NCBI RefSeq assembly: GCF_003148845.1
Contig: NZ_QGHA01000004.1
Coordinates: 372,001 to 436,000 of the forward strand
DNA length: 64,000 nucleotides
Direction: 5' to 3'
Source of the DNA: Mucilaginibacter oryzae
Lineage (GTDB): Bacteria > Bacteroidota > Bacteroidia > Sphingobacteriales > Sphingobacteriaceae
Shown: positions 52,644-62,593 of the stretch, in pieces
Numbering within the stretch: the first letter of the stretch is position 1
How the letters are laid out: each line of letters begins with the position of its first letter
Notes under the pieces: model-generated
Database searches by the model: none
What the model was told of the DNA's origin: nothing
Seen by the model: the letters and a program-made list of their open reading frames with translations, nothing else
Made by a program: the position numbers and the translations under genes

Positions 52644-55124
52644 ATGAGAAGATACATACTGCTATTTATAGCCATAATATGCGGATTTACCGCATCGGCG
52701 CAACAAGCCCTCCTGTCGGGGAAAATAACTGATAAAAACGGACGGGTGATTCCGTTTGTTTCTGTTTATATCCGTAACTCCACTTACGGCACTACAACAA
52801 ATGAAAACGGCGTTTACCAGTTTAAATTAACCCCGGGTACCTATAAAGTGGTATACCGTAACGTAGGGTACGCTGAGAAAACAGATGAGGTATCCATATC
52901 TGGTCAGGATCAGCAACATGACGTACAATTGGCCGACGAACAGTTTAACACCGGCAGAGTATCTGAAATTTATCGTAAAAAACGCGATGCTGCTGATACC
53001 ATTATCAAACAGGTAATAAAAAAGCGCAGGTATTATATGGAGGAAGCTACCTCGTTTTCGTGCGCGGTTTATATTAAAGGCGTACAGAAGCTGTTGAGTG
53101 TACCAAAATCCATGATAGGGCAGGAGGTGCAGAAAACGCTTGATCTGGACTCGAACGGACGCGGCATTCTCTATCAGTCAGAATCCCTGTCTGAATATAA
53201 CTTTCAAAAACCTGATAAAATAAGGGAAATTACCATAGCCAACCGCATGGCCGGGCAAAATACAGCCTTTGGTTACAAAAAAGCTTCAGACCTACAGGCT
53301 AATTTTTATGAAAACGTATTTACTATTCCCGGTTTAGCTTCAAGAGGCTTTGTTTCGCCGATAGCCTCGTACGCGCCACAGTTTTACAATTACAAATTAT
53401 TGGGCACTTCCACCGAGAGCGGGCATACTATCGATAAAATTCATGTAACGCCTAAACATGCCCACGGGCAGTATTTTCAGGGAGACATTTACATTGTGGA
53501 GGACGACTGGCGGATTTACAGTATTGACCTGTTTGTTGATAATAAGGTAAGCAACCTTAACCTTGTTGATACCCTGAGCATCAGGCAGCAATACATCGCT
53601 ATTACTGATAGTGTTTGGATGCCGGCTTCAACACAGTACAACTTTAAGGGCGCGGTATTAGGCTTTAAATTTGGAGGTTATTATGCTGCGGTTTATAACA
53701 ACTATAAGGTAAACCCATCTTTTCCGGAGGGATTTTTTACCGGTGAGATCCTGAAAGTGGATACCGTAGCCAACAGCAAGAAACCCAATTATTGGGCTGA
53801 AGCCCGCCCCATACCGTTAACAGCTTATGAAGAGCGTGATTATAAAAAGAAAGACGCCATTGCAGAATATCATAAAACTGATAAATATCTTGATTCGCTG
53901 CAGCATCATAAAAATCATATCAATTACCCCGGCTACCTCATATTCGGCTATGCTGCCAGCAATAAGAGCAACCGCGATTCACTTTACATTTTCCCGTTTA
54001 TACAAACCTTTTACTACAATACGGTTGAAGGTTTTGGGATTAATGCCAAGGTAAGCTATATCCGCACTATTGATGATTTCCATTCACTCAGCATAACGCC
54101 TGCTGTACGGTATGGTTTCTCGAATAAAATATTCAGCGCCAATATGGGTATCGAGTACCTGAACGATCCTTTCCACGCCGCTAAGTTTTATGCCGATTTC
54201 GGCAGCGATGTACTCGATCTTAACAACGTAGGCACACGTTCGCTATATTTCAATACGCTGAGTACCTTGTTAAGCGAAAATAACTATGTAAAATATTACC
54301 GCAGTCATTACGGCGACTTCGGCTACCAGCGCGAGGTAGCAAACGGTGTATTATTAAAAGGTGGATTTTCTTATTCAAGCCGTTCACAACTATACAATAC
54401 CTCCTTCAGTAAATTGAAGGATATTAAAGATCGGGAGTTTACCTCCAACAACCCGCTGGCGCCACCGGGTACCCCCGCTGATGACCATTCATTCCTTTTC
54501 CCGGATAACCAGGCGCTGGTGTTCAACGCATCGGCTTTATTCACTTTCGATCAGCGGTATGAAACCCGGCCTACCGGCAAATTCAACCTCAAATCAAAGT
54601 ATCCGATGCTAAAAGTTAATTACCGCAGGGGCTTTAAAAATATTTTAGGTTCGGATGTTGATTACGACTTCGCATCGCTGGATATTTCTCAGGACCAGGT
54701 GCAGGTAGGACTCTCCGGTTATTCATCATTCAAAATATCGGGCGGCGGCTTTTTTAATAATAACAAGCTGTACTACATGGATTATAACCACTTTTTGGGT
54801 AATCAGGGCACCACCTTCGACCCAACCTATGTAGGAAGTTTCCACTTCCTGCCATTTTATACCTACAGCACCAACGGCGCTTTTTTAGAAGCGCATTATC
54901 AGCATAACTTCGCCGGATCATTATTTAATCATATTCCGCTGCTGCGCAAAGCAAAGCTCGAAGAGGTTATCGGCGCCAACTACTTAACAACCAAAAATAA
55001 CCGCAATTACCGTGAGTTTTACGTAGGCGTACAGCGCCTCATTTTCCGTGTTGATTACGGTATTTCGTACGCGGGTAATAAAAAATATCTGCAAGGGTTC
55101 AGGATATTTTACGGGATAAGGTAG
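52644..55124 (+). CDS. DUF5686/carboxypeptidase-regulatory-like outer membrane protein
   Basis: The protein has about 826 residues from the ATG at 52644. A signal peptide (RRYILLFIAIICGFTASAQ) leads to a CarboxypepD_reg-like beta-sandwich (LLSGKITDKNGRVIPFVSVY, TTTNENGVYQFKLTPGTYK), then a large DUF5686 domain that is mostly beta strands ending in RVDYGISYAGNKKYLQGFRI. The form suggests an outer-membrane barrel with a periplasmic N-terminus. Function is unknown. It is a single gene. Confidence 0.88.
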   Translation: MRRYILLFIAIICGFTASAQQALLSGKITDKNGRVIPFVSVYIRNSTYGTTTNENGVYQFKLTPGTYKVVYRNVGYAEKTDEVSISGQDQQHDVQLADEQFNTGRVSEIYRKKRDAADTIIKQVIKKRRYYMEEATSFSCAVYIKGVQKLLSVPKSMIGQEVQKTLDLDSNGRGILYQSESLSEYNFQKPDKIREITIANRMAGQNTAFGYKKASDLQANFYENVFTIPGLASRGFVSPIASYAPQFYNYKLLGTSTESGHTIDKIHVTPKHAHGQYFQGDIYIVEDDWRIYSIDLFVDNKVSNLNLVDTLSIRQQYIAITDSVWMPASTQYNFKGAVLGFKFGGYYAAVYNNYKVNPSFPEGFFTGEILKVDTVANSKKPNYWAEARPIPLTAYEERDYKKKDAIAEYHKTDKYLDSLQHHKNHINYPGYLIFGYAASNKSNRDSLYIFPFIQTFYYNTVEGFGINAKVSYIRTIDDFHSLSITPAVRYGFSNKIFSANMGIEYLNDPFHAAKFYADFGSDVLDLNNVGTRSLYFNTLSTLLSENNYVKYYRSHYGDFGYQREVANGVLLKGGFSYSSRSQLYNTSFSKLKDIKDREFTSNNPLAPPGTPADDHSFLFPDNQALVFNASALFTFDQRYETRPTGKFNLKSKYPMLKVNYRRGFKNILGSDVDYDFASLDISQDQVQVGLSGYSSFKISGGGFFNNNKLYYMDYNHFLGNQGTTFDPTYVGSFHFLPFYTYSTNGAFLEAHYQHNFAGSLFNHIPLLRKAKLEEVIGANYLTTKNNRNYREFYVGVQRLIFRVDYGISYAGNKKYLQGFRIFYGIR

Positions 55125-55127
55125 GGT

Positions 55128-55258
55128 AAAAGGTTAAAGGCGAAAGGTAAAAGGTTTTTTTAATGGGAAAACCGAAGCTGCCTTTAGCCTTTAATCTTTT
55201 CCCTTTACAACCAAAAGGCAGTTACCTTTTGCCTTTAACCTTTCGCCTTTTACCTAAA
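55128..55258. repeat. Inverted repeat of the AAAGGCGAAAGG word
   Basis: The left arm (55129-55157) reads AAAAGGTTAAAGGCGAAAGG and TAAAAGG. The right arm (about 55218-55256) reads CCTTTTGCCTTTAACC and TTTCGCCTTTTACC, its reverse complement. It fills the spacer between the DUF5686 gene and trhO. Confidence 0.78.
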
Positions 55259-55263
55259 TTTCC

Positions 55264-55271
55264 TATCTTTG
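55264..55271 (+). promoter_or_regulatory. -7 box upstream of trhO
   Basis: TATCTTTG is an exact TAnnTTTG match, 42 bases before the ATG. It directly follows the inverted repeat. Confidence 0.5.
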
Positions 55272-55313
55272 CGCCGCTCATTTAACACTGTTTGCAGCAG
55301 TATCAATGGTTTT

Positions 55314-56270
55314 ATGGAAAAGTTTAATACCCTACTTTACTATTGTTATTCAACAATAGATAATGCGGAGCAATTTGCTGCCGATCATTTAAAATTTTGT
55401 AAAAGTTTAGGTTTAACCGGGCGTATTATTGTTGCCGATGAGGGGCTTAATGGTACTGTTTCGGGCAGCGTTGAGGCCTGCAAAACCTACATGGAAACCA
55501 TACATGCCGACGAGCGCTTTGCTAAAACCGAGTTTAAAATTGATGAGGTGGATACGCCATCTTTCGTTAAAATGCATGTGCGTTACAAGTCGGAGATTGT
55601 TCACTCGGGTTTACGTGATCCTAATGTGATCGATCCGCGCAAAAAAACAGGCATCCACCTGGAGCCGAAGGAGTTTTTGGCTATGAAGGACCGCGATGAT
55701 GTAGTTGTGCTTGACGTACGCTCAAATTACGAACACTCATTAGGCAAATTCAAAAACGCGGTTACCTTGGATATTGATAACTTCCGCGATTTTCCGGAGA
55801 TGATTAACCAACTGGCACAATACAAGGACAAAAAGATACTGACCTATTGCACCGGAGGCATTAAATGCGAAAAAGCATCGGCATTGCTGTTGCATGAGGG
55901 TTTCCCCGAAGTATACCAATTGCATGGCGGCATCATTAAATACGGTAAAGAAGCAGGCGGCGAGGATTTTGAAGGTAAATGCTATGTGTTTGATAACCGC
56001 CTTTCGGTTGATGTGAACAGCGTAAACCCGGTTGTTATTTCAACCTGCTTAAACTGTGGTAAAACCACGCCTAAAATGATCAATTGCGCTAATCCGGAGT
56101 GCAACGAGCATTTTACCCAATGTGATGAATGCGGCGAAGCTTTGGATGGCTGTTGCAGCGAGACTTGTAAAGCGCATCCGCGTAAGCGGGTTTATGATGG
56201 TACAGGTTACTATGTAAAAGTGCCCCAGCCGGTAAATATCAATAAAAACAAACTCCAACCTGCAGAATAA
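55314..56270 (+). CDS. trhO: tRNA uridine(34) hydroxylase/rhodanese-domain protein TrhO-type
   Basis: The protein has 318 residues from MEKFNTLLYYCYSTI. The N-terminal UPF0176 domain has GLTGRIIVADEGLNGTVSG. The rhodanese domain carries the active-site Cys in LTYCTGGIKCEKASALL and DVRSNYEHSLGKF. A C-terminal Cys-rich tail, STCLNCGKTTPKMINCANPECNEHF (pieces) and CDECGEALDGCCSETC, looks metal-binding. YceA/TrhO makes 5-hydroxyuridine in tRNA in E. coli. Start chosen by the family. Confidence 0.92.
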   Translation: MEKFNTLLYYCYSTIDNAEQFAADHLKFCKSLGLTGRIIVADEGLNGTVSGSVEACKTYMETIHADERFAKTEFKIDEVDTPSFVKMHVRYKSEIVHSGLRDPNVIDPRKKTGIHLEPKEFLAMKDRDDVVVLDVRSNYEHSLGKFKNAVTLDIDNFRDFPEMINQLAQYKDKKILTYCTGGIKCEKASALLLHEGFPEVYQLHGGIIKYGKEAGGEDFEGKCYVFDNRLSVDVNSVNPVVISTCLNCGKTTPKMINCANPECNEHFTQCDECGEALDGCCSETCKAHPRKRVYDGTGYYVKVPQPVNINKNKLQPAE

Positions 56271-56390
56271 ATATTTATTGCTGCTGCTCATGATACAAGG
56301 CTTATCCTTAAGGGTAAGCTTTTTTATTTTGTGCAATGCAAACACTATTTTAGCAAACTCATTAGCTGTAGCCAAGCGTTATATCAACCT

Positions 56391-59285
56391 ATGCGTAAAC
56401 TCCTTTTTGTTTTTATTTGCCTTTGGGGTATCCCGGTTTTAAAATCTTTTGCTGTTGATATTAAAAGCATTGGCGTGCCCTATGTGCAAAATTATACCAA
56501 GGCTATCTACCAGTCGGGCAATCAAAACTGGTCGGTTACGTGCGATGAACATGGTATTATGTATTTTGGTAATGCCGCCGGGTTGCTTGCTTTTGATGGC
56601 AAGTACTGGCAGCACCACGCCATGCCCAACGGTTTAATTGTGCGTGCGGTTAGCGCCGACGGACGGGGTAAAATATACGCCGGCGGCTACGGTGAGTTTG
56701 GTTACTGGCAAAACGATAGCAAGGGTTTTCTGAAATATACCTCGTTGATAAGCCTCGTACCCAAAAAGTATCAACCCATTAATGAAGAAATATGGAAGAT
56801 ATACTGCGACAATAACCGGGTTTTATTCCAGGCCTTCGGTTCCATATATATTTATGCTAAGGGTAAAATTGAGGTAATTAAGGCGCCGCAACCTTACCTG
56901 TTCCTGTTTAAACTCGGTAACCGCTACTTTGTTGAGCAGTTAACCAAAGGCTTATTCGAGTTAAAAGGTAATAAGCTAAATTATCTCCCCGGCAGCGAGA
57001 TCCTCGGTGTAAGCGGGGTATTATCTATACTTCAGTTTAAGCCTGGTAAATACATTATAGGCACTGCAAAAAACGGGCTATTCATTTACGATGGGCAAAC
57101 TATTAAGCCCTGGGCTAACCAAAGCAACGATTTTTTAAAAACCTATCAGCTTAACAATGGTGTAGCTCTTTCGGGTAAATATTTTGCCTATGGCACTATC
57201 CTGAATGGTATTGTGATTATTGATACCGCAGGCAGGGTTGTGCAGCACATTAACAAGGCCAGCGGCATGCAAAATAACACCGTATTGAGTTTGTATACAG
57301 ATGCGGCGCAAAACCTTTGGGCTGGGTTGGATAACGGTATTGATCGCATAGAGATCAATTCGCCGCTATATTTTTACTTTGATAAAACGGGTAAGTTTGG
57401 TACGGTTTACTCAAGTATCATTTTCAATAACAAAATATACCTCGGTACCAACCAGGGGTTATTTTACAGCGATTGGTTTCCCGGAAACAATGGCGGCCCG
57501 TTTCAATCTTTTGATTTTAAGCTGGTGCCGGGTTCGCAGGGGCAGGTATGGGACCTTACCCTGCAGGACGGCCGGTTGCTTTGTGGGCATAACGATGGCA
57601 CCTACCAGGTAAATGGAACGTCAATTACCAAAATATCGGGTATTACCGGCGGTTGGACCATTAAGAAAATAAGCCCCGATAGGCTGATCCAGGGTACTTA
57701 TACCGGTTTGGTTACTTACCGTAAAAACGCCGGGGGCGACTGGCTGTTAGATCATAAAATAGCCGGTTTCGGCGAGCCTTCGCGCTATGTAGAGCAGGAC
57801 AGCAAAGGCCAGATCTGGGTAAGTCATGCTTATAAAGGAATCTATAAAATAACCTTGAATGCCGACAGGAGTAAAGCGTTGCAAAGTGTTTACTATGATA
57901 AAAAATCGGGTTTACCCGGAAGCTACAATGTAAATGTGTTTGATCTGGATAACAGGATCGTTTTTTCGTCAGATTCGGGCTTTTATATTTACGATGACAT
58001 AACCGACCGCTTTTTTAAATACCAGCAATTGAACAAAAAGCTGGGCACCTTTGCCTCCTCAAGCAAAATTATCAAAGCTATAGGTAAAAAGTATTGGTTT
58101 ATCAATCAGGGCAGGGTAGCCCTTGCCGATTTTTCGGCGCCCGGAAAAGTCAGTATCGATACCAATCGCTTTACCATTTTAAACGGCCGCATGGTACAGC
58201 ATTACGAAACCATTAACCGTATCAATAACTCAACTTACCTGATAAGCGTTGACGATGGCTTTGTGATATTGAATGATGAAGATGTATTGCAGGATAACAA
58301 CGCCGGTATTCCGCCCGCTTTGATACGGCGGGTTGAAAACGTAACCGATAAGGTTACCCTGCTAAGCGAAAGCGCTACCGAACAACAGGAATTTGATATT
58401 CCTTATGCCGAAAATAATATCCGTATAACCTATTCACTGCCGTATTACAGGCAGGCCAGGGTTCAGTTCCAGTATTACTTAGAGGGATACTCACGGCAAT
58501 GGAGCGACTGGACCGCCCAGACACAAAAAGAGTTTACTAACCTTGATCAGGGTACTTACCATTTCAAGGTGCGGGCCAAAATTAACGATCAGCATATTTC
58601 CCGGCAGGCGGTTTTTACCTTTACCGTTTTGCCGCCCTGGTATGCCGGGCGCATAGCCATGATATTTTATTTGCTGCTGGCGGTTGGCGCATATTACCTT
58701 ATCAGGTATTATTACCGCCTTAAACTTAAACGCCATCAACAGCGCATCCACCAAAAGCTGCAGCAGGAAAAAGAAGAAGCTTTAAAACAGGAAGCCATTG
58801 CCAACGAGCAGCACATCATTAATATCAAAAATGAACAACTACAGGCCGACCTTGCCAGCAAAAGCCGTGAACTGGCCAATTCAGCCATGAACATTGTTTA
58901 TAAAAACGAACTGCTTCAAAAAATAAGCGATGAGTTAACACACCTGAAAGGCGGCGACGGCAAAAAACTGGCCGAAGATCAACTTCGCCGAATTCAGAAA
59001 GTAATTGACGAAGGGATGAGCGATGAGCGCGACTGGAATATTTTTGAAACCAGCTTCAACGAAGCTCATGAAAATTTCTTCAAAAAATTAAAAAACCGTC
59101 ACCCCGACCTGGTTCCGAACGATCTGAAATTATGTGCGTACCTGCGCATGAACATGAGCAGTAAGGAAATGGCTTCCCTGCTCAATATCTCGTTGCGCGG
59201 GGTTGAAATCCGCCGTTACAGGCTTCGTAAAAAGCTCAATCTGGAGCATGATAAAAACCTCACCGAGTTTCTCATGGAGTTATAA
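56391..59285 (+). CDS. Membrane one-component sensor: two-component-type propeller, Y_Y_Y, coiled coil and LuxR-type HTH
   Basis: The protein has 964 residues from MRKLLFVFICLWGIPVLKSF, a signal peptide. A periplasmic beta-propeller with Reg_prop-like blades (VLSLYTDAAQNLWAGLDNGI, QDSKGQIWVSHAYKGIYKI) is followed by a Y_Y_Y domain (FQYYLEGYSRQWSDWT, TYHFKVRAK) and one membrane helix (AMIFYLLLAVGAYYLIRYYY). A coiled coil and a C-terminal HTH (ELCAYLRMNMSSKEMASLLN-like, ISLRGVEIRRYRLRKKL) complete it. No kinase or receiver domain is present. It is upstream of susC-susD and is a natural candidate for their regulator. Confidence 0.9.
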   Translation: MRKLLFVFICLWGIPVLKSFAVDIKSIGVPYVQNYTKAIYQSGNQNWSVTCDEHGIMYFGNAAGLLAFDGKYWQHHAMPNGLIVRAVSADGRGKIYAGGYGEFGYWQNDSKGFLKYTSLISLVPKKYQPINEEIWKIYCDNNRVLFQAFGSIYIYAKGKIEVIKAPQPYLFLFKLGNRYFVEQLTKGLFELKGNKLNYLPGSEILGVSGVLSILQFKPGKYIIGTAKNGLFIYDGQTIKPWANQSNDFLKTYQLNNGVALSGKYFAYGTILNGIVIIDTAGRVVQHINKASGMQNNTVLSLYTDAAQNLWAGLDNGIDRIEINSPLYFYFDKTGKFGTVYSSIIFNNKIYLGTNQGLFYSDWFPGNNGGPFQSFDFKLVPGSQGQVWDLTLQDGRLLCGHNDGTYQVNGTSITKISGITGGWTIKKISPDRLIQGTYTGLVTYRKNAGGDWLLDHKIAGFGEPSRYVEQDSKGQIWVSHAYKGIYKITLNADRSKALQSVYYDKKSGLPGSYNVNVFDLDNRIVFSSDSGFYIYDDITDRFFKYQQLNKKLGTFASSSKIIKAIGKKYWFINQGRVALADFSAPGKVSIDTNRFTILNGRMVQHYETINRINNSTYLISVDDGFVILNDEDVLQDNNAGIPPALIRRVENVTDKVTLLSESATEQQEFDIPYAENNIRITYSLPYYRQARVQFQYYLEGYSRQWSDWTAQTQKEFTNLDQGTYHFKVRAKINDQHISRQAVFTFTVLPPWYAGRIAMIFYLLLAVGAYYLIRYYYRLKLKRHQQRIHQKLQQEKEEALKQEAIANEQHIINIKNEQLQADLASKSRELANSAMNIVYKNELLQKISDELTHLKGGDGKKLAEDQLRRIQKVIDEGMSDERDWNIFETSFNEAHENFFKKLKNRHPDLVPNDLKLCAYLRMNMSSKEMASLLNISLRGVEIRRYRLRKKLNLEHDKNLTEFLMEL

Positions 59286-59555
59286 TACTACATCATTACC
59301 TCTCATGGGTATGTGTTTTTATGATTTCACAAGCTTTCGCTTTGTATAAACTAATAATGGGTTTGGAAAACACTAAACCGTTTTATTTACTTCATTTGAT
59401 ACGAAAAAAAGGAATGAAATTACGGTTTGCGCATTCAGTTCACAAATGATGTATTAATGTTGAGTTAATTTTTTTGATAAATGGCTGTTAAGTTTCCAGT
59501 TTTGTCGAAGTAATAACCAATTATTTCTAATCCGTTTTATTTTACAAACCCCACT
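59286..59555. other. 270-base spacer before susC
   Basis: AT-rich with no gene. It would contain the susC promoter and the operator for the neighbouring sensor. No clear TTG-N20-TAnnTTTG was found; TATTTTAC near 59538 is the closest -7-like string. No strong hairpin was seen. Confidence 0.45.
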
Positions 59556-62500
59556 ATGAAAAGATTCTTTACTATTTCAGGAGTGTTGTTATTGCTTTTA
59601 TTTTCCTATGACGCCACGTTTGCACAAAACGTTACAGTTAAAGGTAAAGTAACTGATGCTGCCACTGGCGAGGCGCTGATAGGCGTATCGGTACAGGTAA
59701 GCGGTACAATAACAGGAGCCCAGACAGATGTTAATGGTTCATACACCATTAGCGCGGCAAAAACCGCAACTTTAACATTTACTTACATAGGCTACACCAG
59801 TTTATCAGTACCGGTGAATGGCCAAACTACACTTAACGTATTATTAAAACCCCAGGCTAATGAATTGGCGCAGGTGGTTGTGGTTGGTTACGGCACCCAG
59901 CGTAAGCTTGACGTTACCGGTTCGGTAGCGTCGGTAAAAGGTACCGAAATTTCAAAACAAGCATCGGTAAACCCGATAAGCGGTTTACAGGGCAAGGTTG
60001 CCGGTGTACAAATTACCAACAGCGGTTCGCCAGGCGCTTCACCTACCATCAGTATCCGCGGTTTAGGTACTGTTTTTGGAAATGTAAGCCCTTTATATGT
60101 GGTTGATGGTGTTTGGTATGACGATATCAGTTTCCTGAACCCGCAGGATATCGAAAATATTTCGATCCTGAAAGATGCTTCGAGCAGCGCTATTTTTGGT
60201 GTCAGGGCGGCCAATGGTGTAGTGTTGGTTACCACCAAACGCGGCAGCAAAGGTAAGCCGGTTATCAACTACAATGGTTATGCGGGCTGGCAATCAGTTA
60301 CCAACCAGGTAAAAATGGCCAATGCCACCGAATATGCAACTGCAATTAATGAGCTTTATGCTTATAATAACGTTAGCCCGGTATTATTCAGTGATCCGGC
60401 CAGTTATGGCAAGGGTACCGATTGGTACGGACAGATTTTGCGAAACGCTTTTGTAACTAATCATGAGCTATCACTTAGCGGTGGTACCGAGAAGGTAACC
60501 TATAACCTGTCATTCGGATATCTTGATCAGGATGGTTTGGCAAAAACCAATAACTACAAACGTTATACCCTGCACTTATCAAATGATTTTAAACCTGTAA
60601 AAGACCTTAAATTTGGATATACCCTAAGTGGTTTGTCCGGAAAATCGGCCGATGTAAATGGTGGGATTTTTCACCAGTTGTTTGGTGTTGCGCCAACCCT
60701 GCCGGTATATTACAAAGATGGTGCCTACGGCGACCCTAACGATTACCATACAGGTGATGGTAACAACTACAACCCGCAGGCTACGCTTGATTTTTTCAAC
60801 CAAAAATCAAGAAACATGCGTTTAACTTACAACGCCTATGGCGAAGTATCGTTTCTTAAAAACTTTAAATTTAAATCAAGTTTTGGTGGCGATATTGGTC
60901 AGGCTGAGGTACGAGGATATACGCCTGTTTACGCGGCTACATTCGCGCAGAAAAGTTTGGTATCAAACCTTGATGTTAATCATAGCGAAACCCGCAACTG
61001 GATCTGGGAAAATACGCTTACCTATGATGTAAAAATCAAGGATCATAAAATAACTGCCTTGTTAGGTTATAGCGCGCAAAATTATCGTACCAAACAGTTA
61101 GATGCTCATGCCCAAAACGTACCTTACGTGAGCAGCGGCAGCTTGCGCAGTTCATTCCCCGATACTGCTAAGGTAACTTACTATCCAACTCCGGGTTCGC
61201 AGGTGTTTACACGTGCTTTGTCTCAATTTGCGCGCGTTAACTACTCGTTTAAAGATAAATATCTTTTAAACGCGTCTATCCGTCGGGATGGTGCCTCTCA
61301 GTTTTATGGTGATCATACTTATGGTTACTTCCCGTCAGTAGGTGGCGGGTGGGTAATCACCAATGAGGGTTTCATGAAAGATCAAAAAGTGTTTAACAAC
61401 TTAAAGCTTAGGGCAAGCTGGGGTAAACAGGGTAACTCTGGAGTGCCGATTAATCCAAGTATCCTTACTGTTTCTGCCGATCCTTATTTAACAGCTGTAT
61501 TTGGTAACCCGCAGACAACATATCCAGGTGCCAGCGTTAACACCATAGTACCACCAACCGTGTTCTGGGAAAAAACGGAATCAACCGATTTTGGTATTGA
61601 GGGCTCGGTTCTTGATAGCAGATTATCATTTGAGGCCGATTACTATGACCGCCAGACAAAAGATGCGATCTACCCTCTTCCTGTATTAGCTTCGTTAGGT
61701 ACAGGAGGTGGTAACGTACTCGGCAACCAGGCAACTATTCAAAACCGTGGCTTTGAGGTATTGTTAAGCTGGAAAGATCAGGCTACCAAAGATTTTTATT
61801 ACAGCATCAGCGCCAACCTGGGCATCAACAACAACAAAGTTTTAAAAGTATTATCAGGAAATATACCTATTTACCAGGGTGGTAACGGCATAGCTAACGG
61901 CCAGTTGGCTACCCGCACCGTTGTTGGCCAGCCGATAGGCGAGTTTTATGGCTACCAGGTTACCGGTATTTTCCAAACGCCAGAGCAAGTTGCCGCCTCG
62001 AAACAAACCGGGGCCAAACCGGGCGACTTTATTTACCAGGATACCAATAACGATGGTGTGATAGATAGTAAAGACCGTGTGTCTTTAGGCAGCCCGATGC
62101 CAAAATATAATTATGGTATCAACACCTCGTTCACTTACAAGAATTTTGATCTTGCCCTTGATTTTCAGGGTACCGCCGATGTAAGCGTTTATAATGCCAA
62201 TATCGCTTACCGCTTTGGTAACGAAAATTTCACCAAAGACTTTTTTGATCACCGCTGGCATGGTCCGGGCACATCTAATACCTATCCATCAGTAAACGTA
62301 GGCTCTACAGACAATGCTAAGCCAAACTCGTTTTATGTAGAAAGCGGTGCTTATTTCAGGCTCAGGAACGCCCAGTTAGGTTACACTTTGCCTGGAAGCA
62401 TATTAAGCAAATGGAAAATACAAAAGGTTAGGTTGTTCGCCAACGCGCAAAATGCCCTTAACTTCTTCGGCTACAAGGGCTTTAGTCCGGAAGTTGGCGG

Positions 62501-62582
62501 TTCTGTAGGTAATATGGGTATCGATGCTAATGTTTACCCATTGTATGCTACCTACAATTTTGGTGTTAACGTTACTTTTTAA
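59556..62582 (+). CDS. SusC/RagA-family TonB-dependent outer-membrane receptor
   Basis: The 1008-residue protein has a signal peptide (MKRFFTISGVLLLLLFSYDA), a CarboxypepD_reg-like domain (VKGKVTDAATGEALIGVSVQ), the plug domain with VVVVGYGTQRKLDVTGSV, GLQGKVAGVQITNSGSPGA and SPLYVVDGVWYDD, and a 22-strand barrel ending in YATYNFGVNVTF. It imports glycans or other oligomers with its SusD lipoprotein, encoded 11 bases downstream. The substrate cannot be told. Confidence 0.97.
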   Translation: MKRFFTISGVLLLLLFSYDATFAQNVTVKGKVTDAATGEALIGVSVQVSGTITGAQTDVNGSYTISAAKTATLTFTYIGYTSLSVPVNGQTTLNVLLKPQANELAQVVVVGYGTQRKLDVTGSVASVKGTEISKQASVNPISGLQGKVAGVQITNSGSPGASPTISIRGLGTVFGNVSPLYVVDGVWYDDISFLNPQDIENISILKDASSSAIFGVRAANGVVLVTTKRGSKGKPVINYNGYAGWQSVTNQVKMANATEYATAINELYAYNNVSPVLFSDPASYGKGTDWYGQILRNAFVTNHELSLSGGTEKVTYNLSFGYLDQDGLAKTNNYKRYTLHLSNDFKPVKDLKFGYTLSGLSGKSADVNGGIFHQLFGVAPTLPVYYKDGAYGDPNDYHTGDGNNYNPQATLDFFNQKSRNMRLTYNAYGEVSFLKNFKFKSSFGGDIGQAEVRGYTPVYAATFAQKSLVSNLDVNHSETRNWIWENTLTYDVKIKDHKITALLGYSAQNYRTKQLDAHAQNVPYVSSGSLRSSFPDTAKVTYYPTPGSQVFTRALSQFARVNYSFKDKYLLNASIRRDGASQFYGDHTYGYFPSVGGGWVITNEGFMKDQKVFNNLKLRASWGKQGNSGVPINPSILTVSADPYLTAVFGNPQTTYPGASVNTIVPPTVFWEKTESTDFGIEGSVLDSRLSFEADYYDRQTKDAIYPLPVLASLGTGGGNVLGNQATIQNRGFEVLLSWKDQATKDFYYSISANLGINNNKVLKVLSGNIPIYQGGNGIANGQLATRTVVGQPIGEFYGYQVTGIFQTPEQVAASKQTGAKPGDFIYQDTNNDGVIDSKDRVSLGSPMPKYNYGINTSFTYKNFDLALDFQGTADVSVYNANIAYRFGNENFTKDFFDHRWHGPGTSNTYPSVNVGSTDNAKPNSFYVESGAYFRLRNAQLGYTLPGSILSKWKIQKVRLFANAQNALNFFGYKGFSPEVGGSVGNMGIDANVYPLYATYNFGVNVTF

Positions 62583-62593
62583 TCAATATAAAG

